DNA of 10,064 nucleotides from Dehalococcoidia bacterium. GTDB taxonomy: Bacteria > Chloroflexota > Dehalococcoidia > E44-bin15. The notes under the pieces were generated by a model that did no database searches, was not told the origin of the DNA, and worked only from the letters and a program-made list of their open reading frames with translations. The stretch is from positions 1 to 10,064 of the forward strand of contig JAUXBC010000024.1 of assembly GCA_030619615.1 (NCBI GenBank). Direction: 5' to 3'. Below, in pieces: positions 1 to 5,730 of the stretch. The number at the start of each line of letters is the position of its first letter. Within the stretch, counting starts at the first letter, position 1. Both the position numbers and the translations under genes were made by a program.

Positions 1-541
1 CACATTCCGATAGCACTGCATCTAGTCGGCGCATTGCTTCGTCTCGCTGAAAGACCTGAAAGAGAGTCCCACGCCCGGAAATCGCTTCCAGTACATGGCT
101 ATCGGGTCTGTCGGGGTTGGCGACGCAATCACTGAGAGCTGCCTTGAAGCGTCTACGAAAATGCGCATCTTTCACGTGATCCTTTGGGTGATAGAAAAGA
201 GTACCTTGTGCACCAACATCGAAAGGAACTTTCGTGCCATATTCCGCAATTGTGACTGTACCATGCTTAAAGCTCTGACGGACTCCAAGTTCCCAATACA
301 CGTTGGGGTTGTGGTCTGTAAGATCTGCAACGACCACGGGACAAGTAACAAGGTCAGTAATAATCTGCCTGAGGATATCTCCGCGCAATGGCTCCGACCG
401 CTGCGCTTCAAGTTCTGCGCATTCTTCGATAAGCGGCTTTAGATAAGAGTCAAAGTGCTTCGTCCAATAATCCTCCGTGTGTTCCTCACTCGTTTTTGAG
501 AAAGGCATGATCACAAAACAGCGTTGGCGCTCTGTTGACAT
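1..541 (-). CDS. CFVIMPF-type protein with deoxyribosyltransferase/TIR-like N-terminal domain, partial (runs off left edge)
   Basis: An open frame of 180 codons without a stop reads leftwards from an ATG at 541-539 to the window edge, so only the N-terminal part is present. The start has a good ribosome binding site, GGAGGGA at 554-548, six bases upstream. The protein begins MSTERQRCFVIMPFSKT (CFVIMPF at residues 8-14) and has ADLTDHNPNVYWELG at residues 72-86. That pairing of an N-terminal strand with D-[LS]-x(3)-NPNVxxELG is typical of nucleoside 2'-deoxyribosyltransferase-like and TIR-related nucleotide-processing folds, in which the Glu of ELG (here E84) is catalytic. A later segment, PDSHVLEAISGRGTLF at 146-161, looks conserved but I cannot assign it. 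The gene lies 47 bp downstream of nadB on the same strand. Its GC content, about 48% by hand count of sampled lines, is lower than the roughly 58% counted in a cdsA line. The reading frame is certain; function is inferred, and a defence or signalling role is only a possibility. Confidence 0.85.
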   Translation of the reverse strand, partial: MSTERQRCFVIMPFSKTSEEHTEDYWTKHFDSYLKPLIEECAELEAQRSEPLRGDILRQIITDLVTCPVVVADLTDHNPNVYWELGVRQSFKHGTVTIAEYGTKVPFDVGAQGTLFYHPKDHVKDAHFRRRFKAALSDCVANPDRPDSHVLEAISGRGTLFQVFQRDEAMRRLDAVLSEC

Positions 542-547
542 TTTATC

Positions 548-554
548 TCCCTCC
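548..554 (-). promoter_or_regulatory. Ribosome binding site of the CFVIMPF gene
   Basis: On the minus strand GGAGGGA lies six bases before ATG at 541. It is a near-perfect anti-16S match at ideal spacing and fixes the start of the truncated gene, which places CFVIMPF near the N terminus as expected for this family. Confidence 0.75.
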
Positions 555-564
555 ATCCACACAA

Positions 565-592
565 ATTATCTTCATAAGCTAACAAACCTCAA
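565..592 (-). promoter_or_regulatory. Candidate promoter for the CFVIMPF gene, overlapping the nadB stop codon
   Basis: Minus strand: TTGAGG (592-587) as -35, a 16-bp spacer, then GATAAT (570-565) as -10, five of six matches to consensus. The -35 box overlaps the nadB stop codon. A start near 558 would leave a leader of about 16 nt containing the ribosome binding site. I see no terminator between nadB and this gene, so read-through from nadB is also possible. Confidence 0.35.
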
Positions 593-2124
593 TCCGCCTT
601 CCGAAAGACGATGTGCCGAAGCCAGTCGGGCGATGGCTGGGGGAAGTCGGAGCGGAAGTGGGCGCCGCGGCTCTCCTCCCGAAACAGCGCCGCCTCAGCC
701 ATGAGGCGTCCTGCCAGAATCAGGTTGTTTAGCTCATAGGAGGGACGATCGGAGGGCTTCTCTATGGTCTTTTGCCATGAGGCCAGGACCGATGCCGCCT
801 CCTCCAGCTCCTCCCTGGAGCGCACCATGCCTACCTTGTCCCACAGCAGCGACTGAAGCGCTGATACACTGGGGTGAGGGATAGCCCCTGGGGCTTTTCT
901 TTCGCTAAGGGAAAAACGTTCCCTCTTGCCAGCCTCAGGGGGCCCGACCCCTTCCCTCGTTCTCTGGAGGATCCTTTTGGCAAAAACGACCACCTCCAAG
1001 AGGGAATTAGAGGCCAGCCTGTTTGCACCATGGACCCCGGTACATGCTGTCTCCCCGGCGGCGAAGAGCCCGGCGATATTGGTCTCCCCCCAGGCATTGG
1101 TCTTCACACCACCCATCATGTAGTGAGCGGCGGGCGCTATCGGGATAAGAACCTTGGTGATATCGAGACTATGGTCAAGACAGAAGCGATAGATCTGAGG
1201 GAAGCGGGCAGAGATCTTGCGAGGGGGCAAATGGGTGACATCGAGGAAAACGCGGTCACTCCCCGTTTTATTCATCTCGGAGAGGATGCTGCGAGCGACA
1301 ATGTCCCGAGATGCAAGGTCACCATCGGGGCTATAGTCAAACATGAACTGACGTCCCTCGACGTTGCGCAGGATACCACCCTCACCCCTTACCGCCTCAG
1401 AAATGAGGAAGGGGATCACCCCGGGGAGGCGCAGCGCCGTGGGATGGAACTGAAGGAATTCCATATCGGTGATCTCCGCCCCTGCATCGTAGGCCAGCGC
1501 TATCCCATCACACGTTGCGATATCGGGATTGGTGGTAAATTTAAACAGGCGCCCCCCACCACCGGTGGCCAGGATCAGGGCTCGACAATGAAACTCCTCA
1601 ACACTACCGGTGCGGCAATCGAGAGCCCTTACCCCCCTAGCCACACCATCGTCAACGATGATCTCGGTGGCAAGGAAGTATTCCAGGATGGCGACCTTGG
1701 CCAACCTCGCCATCCTGCTCAAGGTGACCTCGATATGCTCGCCGGTGGCATCGCCCCCTGCATGCAAAATCCTGGGCACGCTATGCGCCGCCTCCCTGGC
1801 CAGAGCAACCTCGCCATCCATAGTGTCGAAGGGAACGCCGAAATTGATGAGGTCGGTGATACGGTCGGGGGCCTCCTCAACGAGGATGCGCACCGCCTCA
1901 GGGTCACATAAGCCAGCCCCGGCAGCTATGGTATCACGGTAATGGAGTTCGGCGGAATCGCCATGGCCTATTGCCGCAGCAATGCCCCCCTGAGCATACT
2001 TTGTATTGCACTCGTCGATGCTGCCCTTGGTCAGGATGAGCACGCTCCCCTGCTCCCGCGCCAGAAGGGAGGTGTAAAGCCCGGCGATGCCGCTGCCAAT
2101 TATGATGTAGTCATAATGGCTCAT
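589..2124 (-). CDS. nadB: L-aspartate oxidase
   Basis: NadB oxidises L-aspartate to iminoaspartate in the cytoplasm with FAD, the first step of de novo NAD synthesis; quinolinate synthase (NadA) then uses the product. The 511 residues are the usual length. The N terminus has the FAD dinucleotide-binding glycines GSGIAG (10-15), followed by the family motif YAQGGIAAA (43-51). The substrate region shows FHPTAL (226-231), SEAVRGEGG (242-250, with the catalytic-type Arg246) and HYMMGGV (334-340). The second FAD motif is GLFAAGETACTGVHGANRL (352-370), and ESRGAHFRSDFP near the C terminus is typical of the family. These NadB-type motifs favour it over succinate dehydrogenase or fumarate reductase flavoprotein, and no SdhB or FrdB partner is nearby. 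The start at 2124 is preceded by AGAAAGGG. It sits 38 bp after miaB, probably cotranscribed. nadA and nadC are not in the window. Confidence 0.96.
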   Translation of the reverse strand: MSHYDYIIIGSGIAGLYTSLLAREQGSVLILTKGSIDECNTKYAQGGIAAAIGHGDSAELHYRDTIAAGAGLCDPEAVRILVEEAPDRITDLINFGVPFDTMDGEVALAREAAHSVPRILHAGGDATGEHIEVTLSRMARLAKVAILEYFLATEIIVDDGVARGVRALDCRTGSVEEFHCRALILATGGGGRLFKFTTNPDIATCDGIALAYDAGAEITDMEFLQFHPTALRLPGVIPFLISEAVRGEGGILRNVEGRQFMFDYSPDGDLASRDIVARSILSEMNKTGSDRVFLDVTHLPPRKISARFPQIYRFCLDHSLDITKVLIPIAPAAHYMMGGVKTNAWGETNIAGLFAAGETACTGVHGANRLASNSLLEVVVFAKRILQRTREGVGPPEAGKRERFSLSERKAPGAIPHPSVSALQSLLWDKVGMVRSREELEEAASVLASWQKTIEKPSDRPSYELNNLILAGRLMAEAALFREESRGAHFRSDFPQPSPDWLRHIVFRKAD

Positions 2125-2162
2125 ATATAGCCCTTTCTAGCTTACCCTGATCATGCGTTTGC

Positions 2163-3434
2163 TCATGCCAAACGCCCCTGAAGCGCCCAAGGGCTTGTTT
2201 TTCCCACCTTGACCTTTACCAGTTCCCCCAGGTGGTCGGCTTCATCGCCGAAGAAAACAAGCTTATTTGTTCTGGTGCGACCCTGCCATTTCCCCTTTTT
2301 TCGACCTTCGACCAATATTTCGACCGTTTGGCCCAATAGCTTTCTATTGATTTCAGTGGCGATCACTTCCTGGAGACTTTCGACCATCTCCCGCCGCCTC
2401 CTCTTTTCCTCAGCGGGGACATCGTCCTCAAACTTTCTTGAGGCAATGGTCCCCGGTCGCGGCGAATAGGCGGCGACATGGACAGTGTCGAACCTGAGTT
2501 CGCTGAGCAAATCATAGGTTCTCTGAAATTGCTCCTCACTCTCCCCTGGGAAGCCGACGATGACATCGGTGCTCAGAGCAACGTGAGGAAGGACGCAGCG
2601 GATATTGCCGATAAGCTCACGATAGTGCTCCACAGTATAGCCACGCCTCATCGCCCTTAGAATATCATCGTCCCCAGCCTGAAGGGGAAGGCTCAGATGC
2701 TCGCAAACCTTCTCCAGATGCGCCATCGCCTCGATAAGCCTCTCGCTCATATCCTTTGGGTGGGAGGTCAAAAAACGAATCCGCGCCAAGCCAGCGATCT
2801 GGTTTAGCTGGCTCAAAAGGTCGGCAAGGTCGGGCTCTTGGGGCAGGTCGTGCCCGTAGGAGTCGACATTCTGCCCCAGGAGAGTGACCTCCTTCACCCC
2901 GCAGGCGGCAAGCCTCTCAACCTCGCAGAGGATCTCCTCCATAGGGCGGCTCCTCTCCCTCCCCCTTCGGTAGGGCACGATGCAGTAGGAGCAGAAGTTG
3001 TCACAGCCCTGAATGATGGGTACAAAGATGCTCGGCGATGGACTGGAGGAGAGGACTAAGCCGGGCTCCAATCCCTCGGGGGCTAGCCCCCGACTTGCCA
3101 AGAATCGAGATAGCTCGAAAAAGGCCTGTGGTCCGAAAAAGAGGTCGACATGGGGGAAGCGACGCTTCAGTTCATCGACCCTTGAGTCCACCATGCAGCC
3201 GGTAAGGGCCAGGATCGGGTTTTGCCGCCTCTTCAGGGATTTGAGGGCGTCGAGTTTGTTGATGACGCGATTCTCGGCGCTCTGGCGCACCACACAGCTA
3301 TTGAGCACAATGATTTCAGCCTCCTCAGCCTCTGGACTAGACTGACAGCCTATTTGCTCCAAATAGCTGCCGATGCGCTCCGAGTCGGCCTTGTTCATTT
3401 GGCAGCCAATGGTCCAGATATGGTAGTAAGGCAT
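2163..3434 (-). CDS. miaB: tRNA (N6-isopentenyl adenosine-37-C2)-methylthiotransferase MiaB
   Basis: MiaB is a radical-SAM enzyme with two 4Fe-4S clusters. It adds the methylthio group to i6A37 to give ms2i6A in tRNAs that read UNN codons. The 423 residues hold the three expected domains. The N-terminal methylthiotransferase domain has Cys11 (in TIGCQMN), Cys47 and Cys80 for the auxiliary cluster. The radical-SAM core has CDNFCSYC (144-151, Cys144, Cys148, Cys151), followed by IVPYRRGRERSR. A C-terminal TRAM-like domain starts near residue 365, with GRTRTNK at 385-391. GCQMN plus STDVIVGFPGE (288-298) point to MiaB rather than RimO or MtaB. The start has AAGGGG a few bases upstream. It follows a tRNA-Ser gene and its terminator, and nadB follows 38 bp downstream. 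An 18-bp perfect palindrome lies in the linker between the first two domains (around residues 115-121). No clear promoter of its own is visible. Confidence 0.95.
   Translation of the reverse strand: MPYYHIWTIGCQMNKADSERIGSYLEQIGCQSSPEAEEAEIIVLNSCVVRQSAENRVINKLDALKSLKRRQNPILALTGCMVDSRVDELKRRFPHVDLFFGPQAFFELSRFLASRGLAPEGLEPGLVLSSSPSPSIFVPIIQGCDNFCSYCIVPYRRGRERSRPMEEILCEVERLAACGVKEVTLLGQNVDSYGHDLPQEPDLADLLSQLNQIAGLARIRFLTSHPKDMSERLIEAMAHLEKVCEHLSLPLQAGDDDILRAMRRGYTVEHYRELIGNIRCVLPHVALSTDVIVGFPGESEEQFQRTYDLLSELRFDTVHVAAYSPRPGTIASRKFEDDVPAEEKRRRREMVESLQEVIATEINRKLLGQTVEILVEGRKKGKWQGRTRTNKLVFFGDEADHLGELVKVKVGKTSPWALQGRLA
3076..3093. repeat. 18-bp perfect palindrome inside miaB
   Basis: TCGGGGGCTAGCCCCCGA equals its own reverse complement. 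It lies in the part of miaB coding for the variable linker between the methylthiotransferase and radical-SAM domains, with no loop between the arms. It could be a chance GC-rich palindrome, a protein-binding site, or a small palindromic repeat tolerated in a weakly conserved stretch. No second copy is visible in this window. Confidence 0.6.
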
Positions 3435-3451
3435 AAAAGCCCCTTCTAGTT

Positions 3452-3482
3452 AAAAATATACCCCCTTAACTTGAGGGGTATA
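3452..3482 (-). terminator. Intrinsic terminator of tRNA-Ser, lying in the miaB leader
   Basis: Read on the minus strand, TATACCCC (3482-3475) pairs perfectly with GGGGTATA (3464-3457), closing a 10-base interval, and is followed at once by a TTTTT tract (3456-3452). This is a Rho-independent terminator 14 nt beyond the tRNA CCA end. The U-tract ends 17 nt before the miaB ATG, so it separates the tRNA from miaB or acts as a leaky attenuator. Confidence 0.75.
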
Positions 3483-3496
3483 CCATTTACCTTTCG

Positions 3497-3588
3497 TGGC
3501 GGAGGGAGTGGGATTCGAACCCACGACAGAGGTCTCCCCCTGTAACCGCTTAGCAGGCGGCCGCACTAGACCACTATGCGATCCCTCC
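3497..3588 (-). tRNA. tRNA-Ser(GCU), CCA encoded
   Basis: The minus strand folds as a class II tRNA. The 7-bp acceptor stem GGAGGGA (3588-3582) pairs with TCCCTCC (3507-3501), followed by discriminator G (3500) and a genomically encoded CCA (3499-3497). The T arm is GTGGGTTCGAATCCCAC (3524-3508). The anticodon loop CTGCTAA gives anticodon GCU (3554-3552), which reads AGC and AGU serine codons. A long variable arm (3543-3526) forms seven pairs capped by a GAGA loop, as expected for tRNA-Ser. There is no intron. A strong promoter lies immediately upstream and a terminator immediately downstream, so this is an independent single-tRNA unit. Position 37 of AGY-reading tRNAs is normally a t6A site, so it is not an expected target of the neighbouring MiaB. 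Confidence 0.97.
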
Positions 3589-3595
3589 ATAGCTT

Positions 3596-3624
3596 AATAT
3601 AGCACAGGGCCTGGATTTTTTCAA
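3596..3624 (-). promoter_or_regulatory. Sigma-70-type promoter of tRNA-Ser (extended -10)
   Basis: Minus strand: -35 TTGAAA (3624-3619), a spacer of exactly 17 bp, then extended -10 TGCTATATT with hexamer TATATT (3601-3596). The normal start would fall at about 3590-3588, at or within two bases of the mature tRNA 5' end. The -35 lies 5 bp from the -35 of the divergent rpsB promoter. Confidence 0.75.
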
Positions 3625-3629
3625 CAATG

Positions 3630-3658
3630 TTGCCTCACCCCTTGCCCTATGCTATACT
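3630..3658 (+). promoter_or_regulatory. Sigma-70-type promoter of the rpsB operon (extended -10)
   Basis: -35 TTGCCT (3630-3635), a 17-bp spacer and extended -10 TGCTATACT with hexamer TATACT (3653-3658). Transcription should start near 3664-3666, giving a leader of only about 21-23 nt before the rpsB ATG. That is too short for the S2-binding autoregulatory leader known from enterobacterial rpsB. The plus-strand genes are tightly spaced, so this is probably the main promoter for the whole cluster. Confidence 0.75.
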
Positions 3659-3686
3659 TGCTAGTAAACCACCATAAAGGGGGAGC

Positions 3687-4496
3687 ATGGAAGAGGGAAG
3701 GATCGAAGCTGAAGAGGTAGTCTCCATAAAATTGCTGCTCGAGGCTGGGGCTCACTTCGGTCACCAGACCAGCCGCTGGAACCCACGAATGAAAAAATAC
3801 ATCTTCACCCAGCGAAACGGCATCCATATCCTCGACCTTGAGCAGACTGTGGGGATGTTGAATAAGGCCTGCCAGTTTGTTCGGGATACTGTGGCCAGGG
3901 GTGAAAATATTATTCTTGTGGGCACTAAGAAGCAAGCTAAGGAGACCATAGAGGGGGAGGCGCAGCGCTGCGGCATGTTCTACGTGAATCAACGCTGGCT
4001 TGGGGGGATGCTCACTAACTTCGCCACCATCCAGGCGAGGATCGACCATTTGGTGCGCCTCGAGGATCGCAAGGCGAGGGGGCAGTTTGATTACCTGCCC
4101 AAGAAGGAGGCGCTGAAGCTGGACGATGAGATCGCCCGCCTAAACCGACAAATGGGTGGCTTCAAAGAGATGACCAAGTTCCCAGGAGCCCTTTTCATTG
4201 TCGACCCGACGAAGGAGAGGATCGCTGTTGCCGAGGCAAGGCGCACCGGCGTGCCCATTGTTGCCATCGTGGACACAAATTGCGACCCCGACGAAATCGA
4301 CTATCCCATCCCTGCCAATGACGACGCGGTGAGGGCGCTCAAGCTGATAACCAGCAAGATCGCCGACGCCGTTCTCGCGGGTAAGCAAGCTCGCGAGCTG
4401 GCCGAGGCGGCGGAGGTCGCAGAAATGGTCTCCGAGGAGGCCGAGGTGCCAGAGATCTTAGAGCCGCTAACCTTCACTCCCGAAACCGAGGAATGA
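3687..4496 (+). CDS. rpsB: 30S ribosomal protein S2
   Basis: S2 is a late-assembling 30S protein needed for S1 binding and initiation in many bacteria. The 269 residues contain the family signature GAHFGHQTSRWNPRM (21-35), then LEQT (51-54), VGTKKQA (78-84), QRWLGGMLTN (102-111), and the C-terminal VDTNCDPDEIDYPIPANDDA (195-214). The ATG at 3687 has AAAGGGGGA just upstream; it leaves about ten acidic residues (MEEGRIEAEE) before the usual N terminus, and no better start is visible. The C-terminal 30 residues or so form an acidic Glu/Ala-rich tail, common in S2 proteins outside the proteobacteria. It heads the operon, and tsf follows after a single base. Confidence 0.97.
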   Translation: MEEGRIEAEEVVSIKLLLEAGAHFGHQTSRWNPRMKKYIFTQRNGIHILDLEQTVGMLNKACQFVRDTVARGENIILVGTKKQAKETIEGEAQRCGMFYVNQRWLGGMLTNFATIQARIDHLVRLEDRKARGQFDYLPKKEALKLDDEIARLNRQMGGFKEMTKFPGALFIVDPTKERIAVAEARRTGVPIVAIVDTNCDPDEIDYPIPANDDAVRALKLITSKIADAVLAGKQARELAEAAEVAEMVSEEAEVPEILEPLTFTPETEE

Positions 4497-4497
4497 G

Positions 4498-4992
4498 ATG
4501 GCAAATACCCAACAAATAAAAGAGCTAAGGGAGAGAACCGGAGCCGGGGTTTTGGATTGTAAAAAGGCCCTCGAGGAGGCAAAGGGCGATACCACCACTG
4601 CTATGGAGATCCTGCGGAAGCGGGGTCTGGCCAAGGCGGAGAAAAGGGTGGATCGGGAGGTGAGGCAGGGACTAATCGAGGCATATATTCACACCGGGGG
4701 GCGTATTGGGGCCTTGGTAGAGGTAAACTGTGAAACCGATTTTGTGGCCAACACCGATGAGCTCAAGGAGCTGGCCCATAACCTGGCGTTGCAGGTGGCA
4801 GCCACAGAGCCATCCTTCATCGGCAGCGATGATGCCCCCGGGGAGGTGGACCCCAGCGAGGCTTGCCTTCTCCACCAGCCCTTCATCAAAGACCCCCAAA
4901 AAACGGTACAAGAGATCATTACCGAAACGATAGCCAAGGTTGGAGAGAACATCAGGGTAAGGAGATTTGCCCGCTTCGAGCTGGGCAAGTAG
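4498..4992 (+). CDS. tsf: Elongation factor Ts, short single-core form
   Basis: EF-Ts is the nucleotide exchange factor that recycles EF-Tu-GDP. The N-terminal UBA-like module is clear (IKELRERTGAGVLDCKKAL, residues 7-25), followed by the EF-Tu contact motif TDFVANTDE (80-88), whose Asp81-Phe82 match the residues that displace Mg and helix elements in EF-Tu. The C-terminal segment VGENIRVRRFARFE (148-161) ends a single core subdomain. At 164 residues it lacks the duplicated core and coiled coil of the roughly 283-residue E. coli protein and resembles the short type seen in Thermus, which works as a homodimer; dimerisation here is an inference. The start is one base after the rpsB stop, with GAGG in the end of rpsB as ribosome binding site, so coupling is likely. 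Confidence 0.96.
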   Translation: MANTQQIKELRERTGAGVLDCKKALEEAKGDTTTAMEILRKRGLAKAEKRVDREVRQGLIEAYIHTGGRIGALVEVNCETDFVANTDELKELAHNLALQVAATEPSFIGSDDAPGEVDPSEACLLHQPFIKDPQKTVQEIITETIAKVGENIRVRRFARFELGK

Positions 4993-4996
4993 GAGA
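4991..4996 (+). promoter_or_regulatory. Ribosome binding site that sets the pyrH start
   Basis: AGGAGA overlaps the tsf stop codon and precedes ATG at 4998. The open frame continues 135 bases further upstream inside tsf, but that extension would add 45 residues not found in UMP kinases and has no such signal. Confidence 0.7.
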
Positions 4997-4997
4997 A

Positions 4998-5717
4998 ATG
5001 AGCACCGCCAAATATAAACGCACCCTTCTAAAGCTGAGCGGCGAGGCGCTGATGGGGGAGGGCGAATTTGGCATCGACCTAGCCACCCTCTCCAGTATCT
5101 CCCAACAGATAAAGCAGGTGGTGGGCATGGGTGTTGAGGTTGGTATCGTCGTTGGTGGCGGAAATATTTGGCGAGGAGCAATCGCTGAGGCTAGAGGGAT
5201 GGATCGAGCTACCGCCGACTACGCCGGAATGCTGGCCACCCTAATAAACGCGCTAGCGCTCCAGGACGCCTTGGAAAAAGAGGGGGTGACCACAAGGACG
5301 CAAAGCGCTGTCGCCGTTCAAGCCGTCGCTGAGCCATATATTCGGCGCCGCGCCATCCGCCACCTGGAGAAGGGGCGAGTGGTCCTTTTTGCCGGAGGCA
5401 CCGGAAACCCCTATATGACCACAGATACCGCAGCGGCGCTGCGGGCGATAGAGATCGGTGCAGAGGTGCTGCTCATGGCAAAAAACAGGGTCGATGGCGT
5501 CTACGACGCTGACCCCCTTAAGAACCCTAACGCCAGAAAGTTCGAAAGGGTCAGCCATATCGATGCCTTAAAGTTGCAACTTCAGGTTATGGACTCCACC
5601 GCCCTTTCCCTTTGCATGGAGAACAGGCTCCCCATAGTTGTCTTCGACATTCAAGCCCCGAGGAGCATTGTGCGGGTAGTGGCTGGGGAGCCCATTGGCA
5701 CCATAGTTTCCGGCTAG
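4998..5717 (+). CDS. pyrH: Uridylate kinase (UMP kinase)
   Basis: PyrH phosphorylates UMP to UDP with ATP. It is a hexameric amino acid kinase-family enzyme of pyrimidine synthesis, commonly activated by GTP and inhibited by UTP. Taking ATG 4998 gives 239 residues, the standard length. The N-terminal phosphate-binding KLSGEAL (12-18), the VVGGGNIWRG loop (51-60), and MDRATADYAGMLATLINA (68-85) for UMP and effector contact are all present. So are FAGGTGNPYMTTDTAAALRA (131-150) and KNRVDGVYDADP (162-173), which form the ATP side. No key residue appears to be missing. The frame is open upstream to 4863, but that part overlaps tsf out of frame and is not family-like. It sits between tsf and frr, a very conserved bacterial order. 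Confidence 0.97.
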   Translation: MSTAKYKRTLLKLSGEALMGEGEFGIDLATLSSISQQIKQVVGMGVEVGIVVGGGNIWRGAIAEARGMDRATADYAGMLATLINALALQDALEKEGVTTRTQSAVAVQAVAEPYIRRRAIRHLEKGRVVLFAGGTGNPYMTTDTAAALRAIEIGAEVLLMAKNRVDGVYDADPLKNPNARKFERVSHIDALKLQLQVMDSTALSLCMENRLPIVVFDIQAPRSIVRVVAGEPIGTIVSG

Positions 5718-5730
5718 ATGCGGAGGGGAA

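Larger units (their letters stand above)
3596..3658. repeat. Imperfect inverted repeat covering both divergent -10 regions
   Basis: GCCCTATGCTATACT on the plus strand (3644-3658) and GCCCTGTGCTATATT on the minus strand (3610-3596) agree at 13 of 15 positions. They place the same extended -10 and upstream spacer block in each of two outward-facing promoters, and the block extends well beyond what sigma-70 recognition needs. Confidence 0.6.

Noticed and set aside
95..442. 115-codon plus-strand open frame near the left edge
   Set aside because: It is antisense to the CFVIMPF gene, which has a strong ribosome binding site, conserved motifs and 180 open codons; the plus-strand product has no recognisable features.
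884..904. AGCCCCTGGGGCT followed by TTTTCTTT in nadB (plus strand) as a terminator
   Set aside because: The arms leave only one loop base, so a stable stem would shrink to about four pairs, and no plus-strand transcript is expected here.
874..1911. 345-codon open frame on the plus strand opposite nadB
   Set aside because: It lies entirely antisense to nadB, which has all family motifs. The product is low in recognisable domains and rich in Gly, Asp and Pro as expected from antisense of a GC-rich gene; no ribosome binding site was seen.
3621..4049. 142-codon minus-strand frame over the start of rpsB
   Set aside because: It overlaps rpsB and both promoters, and its product has no recognisable features.
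4863..4997. 45-codon N-terminal extension of pyrH
   Set aside because: The extension overlaps tsf out of frame and has no UMP kinase similarity; ATG 4998 has AGGAGA and gives the standard length.
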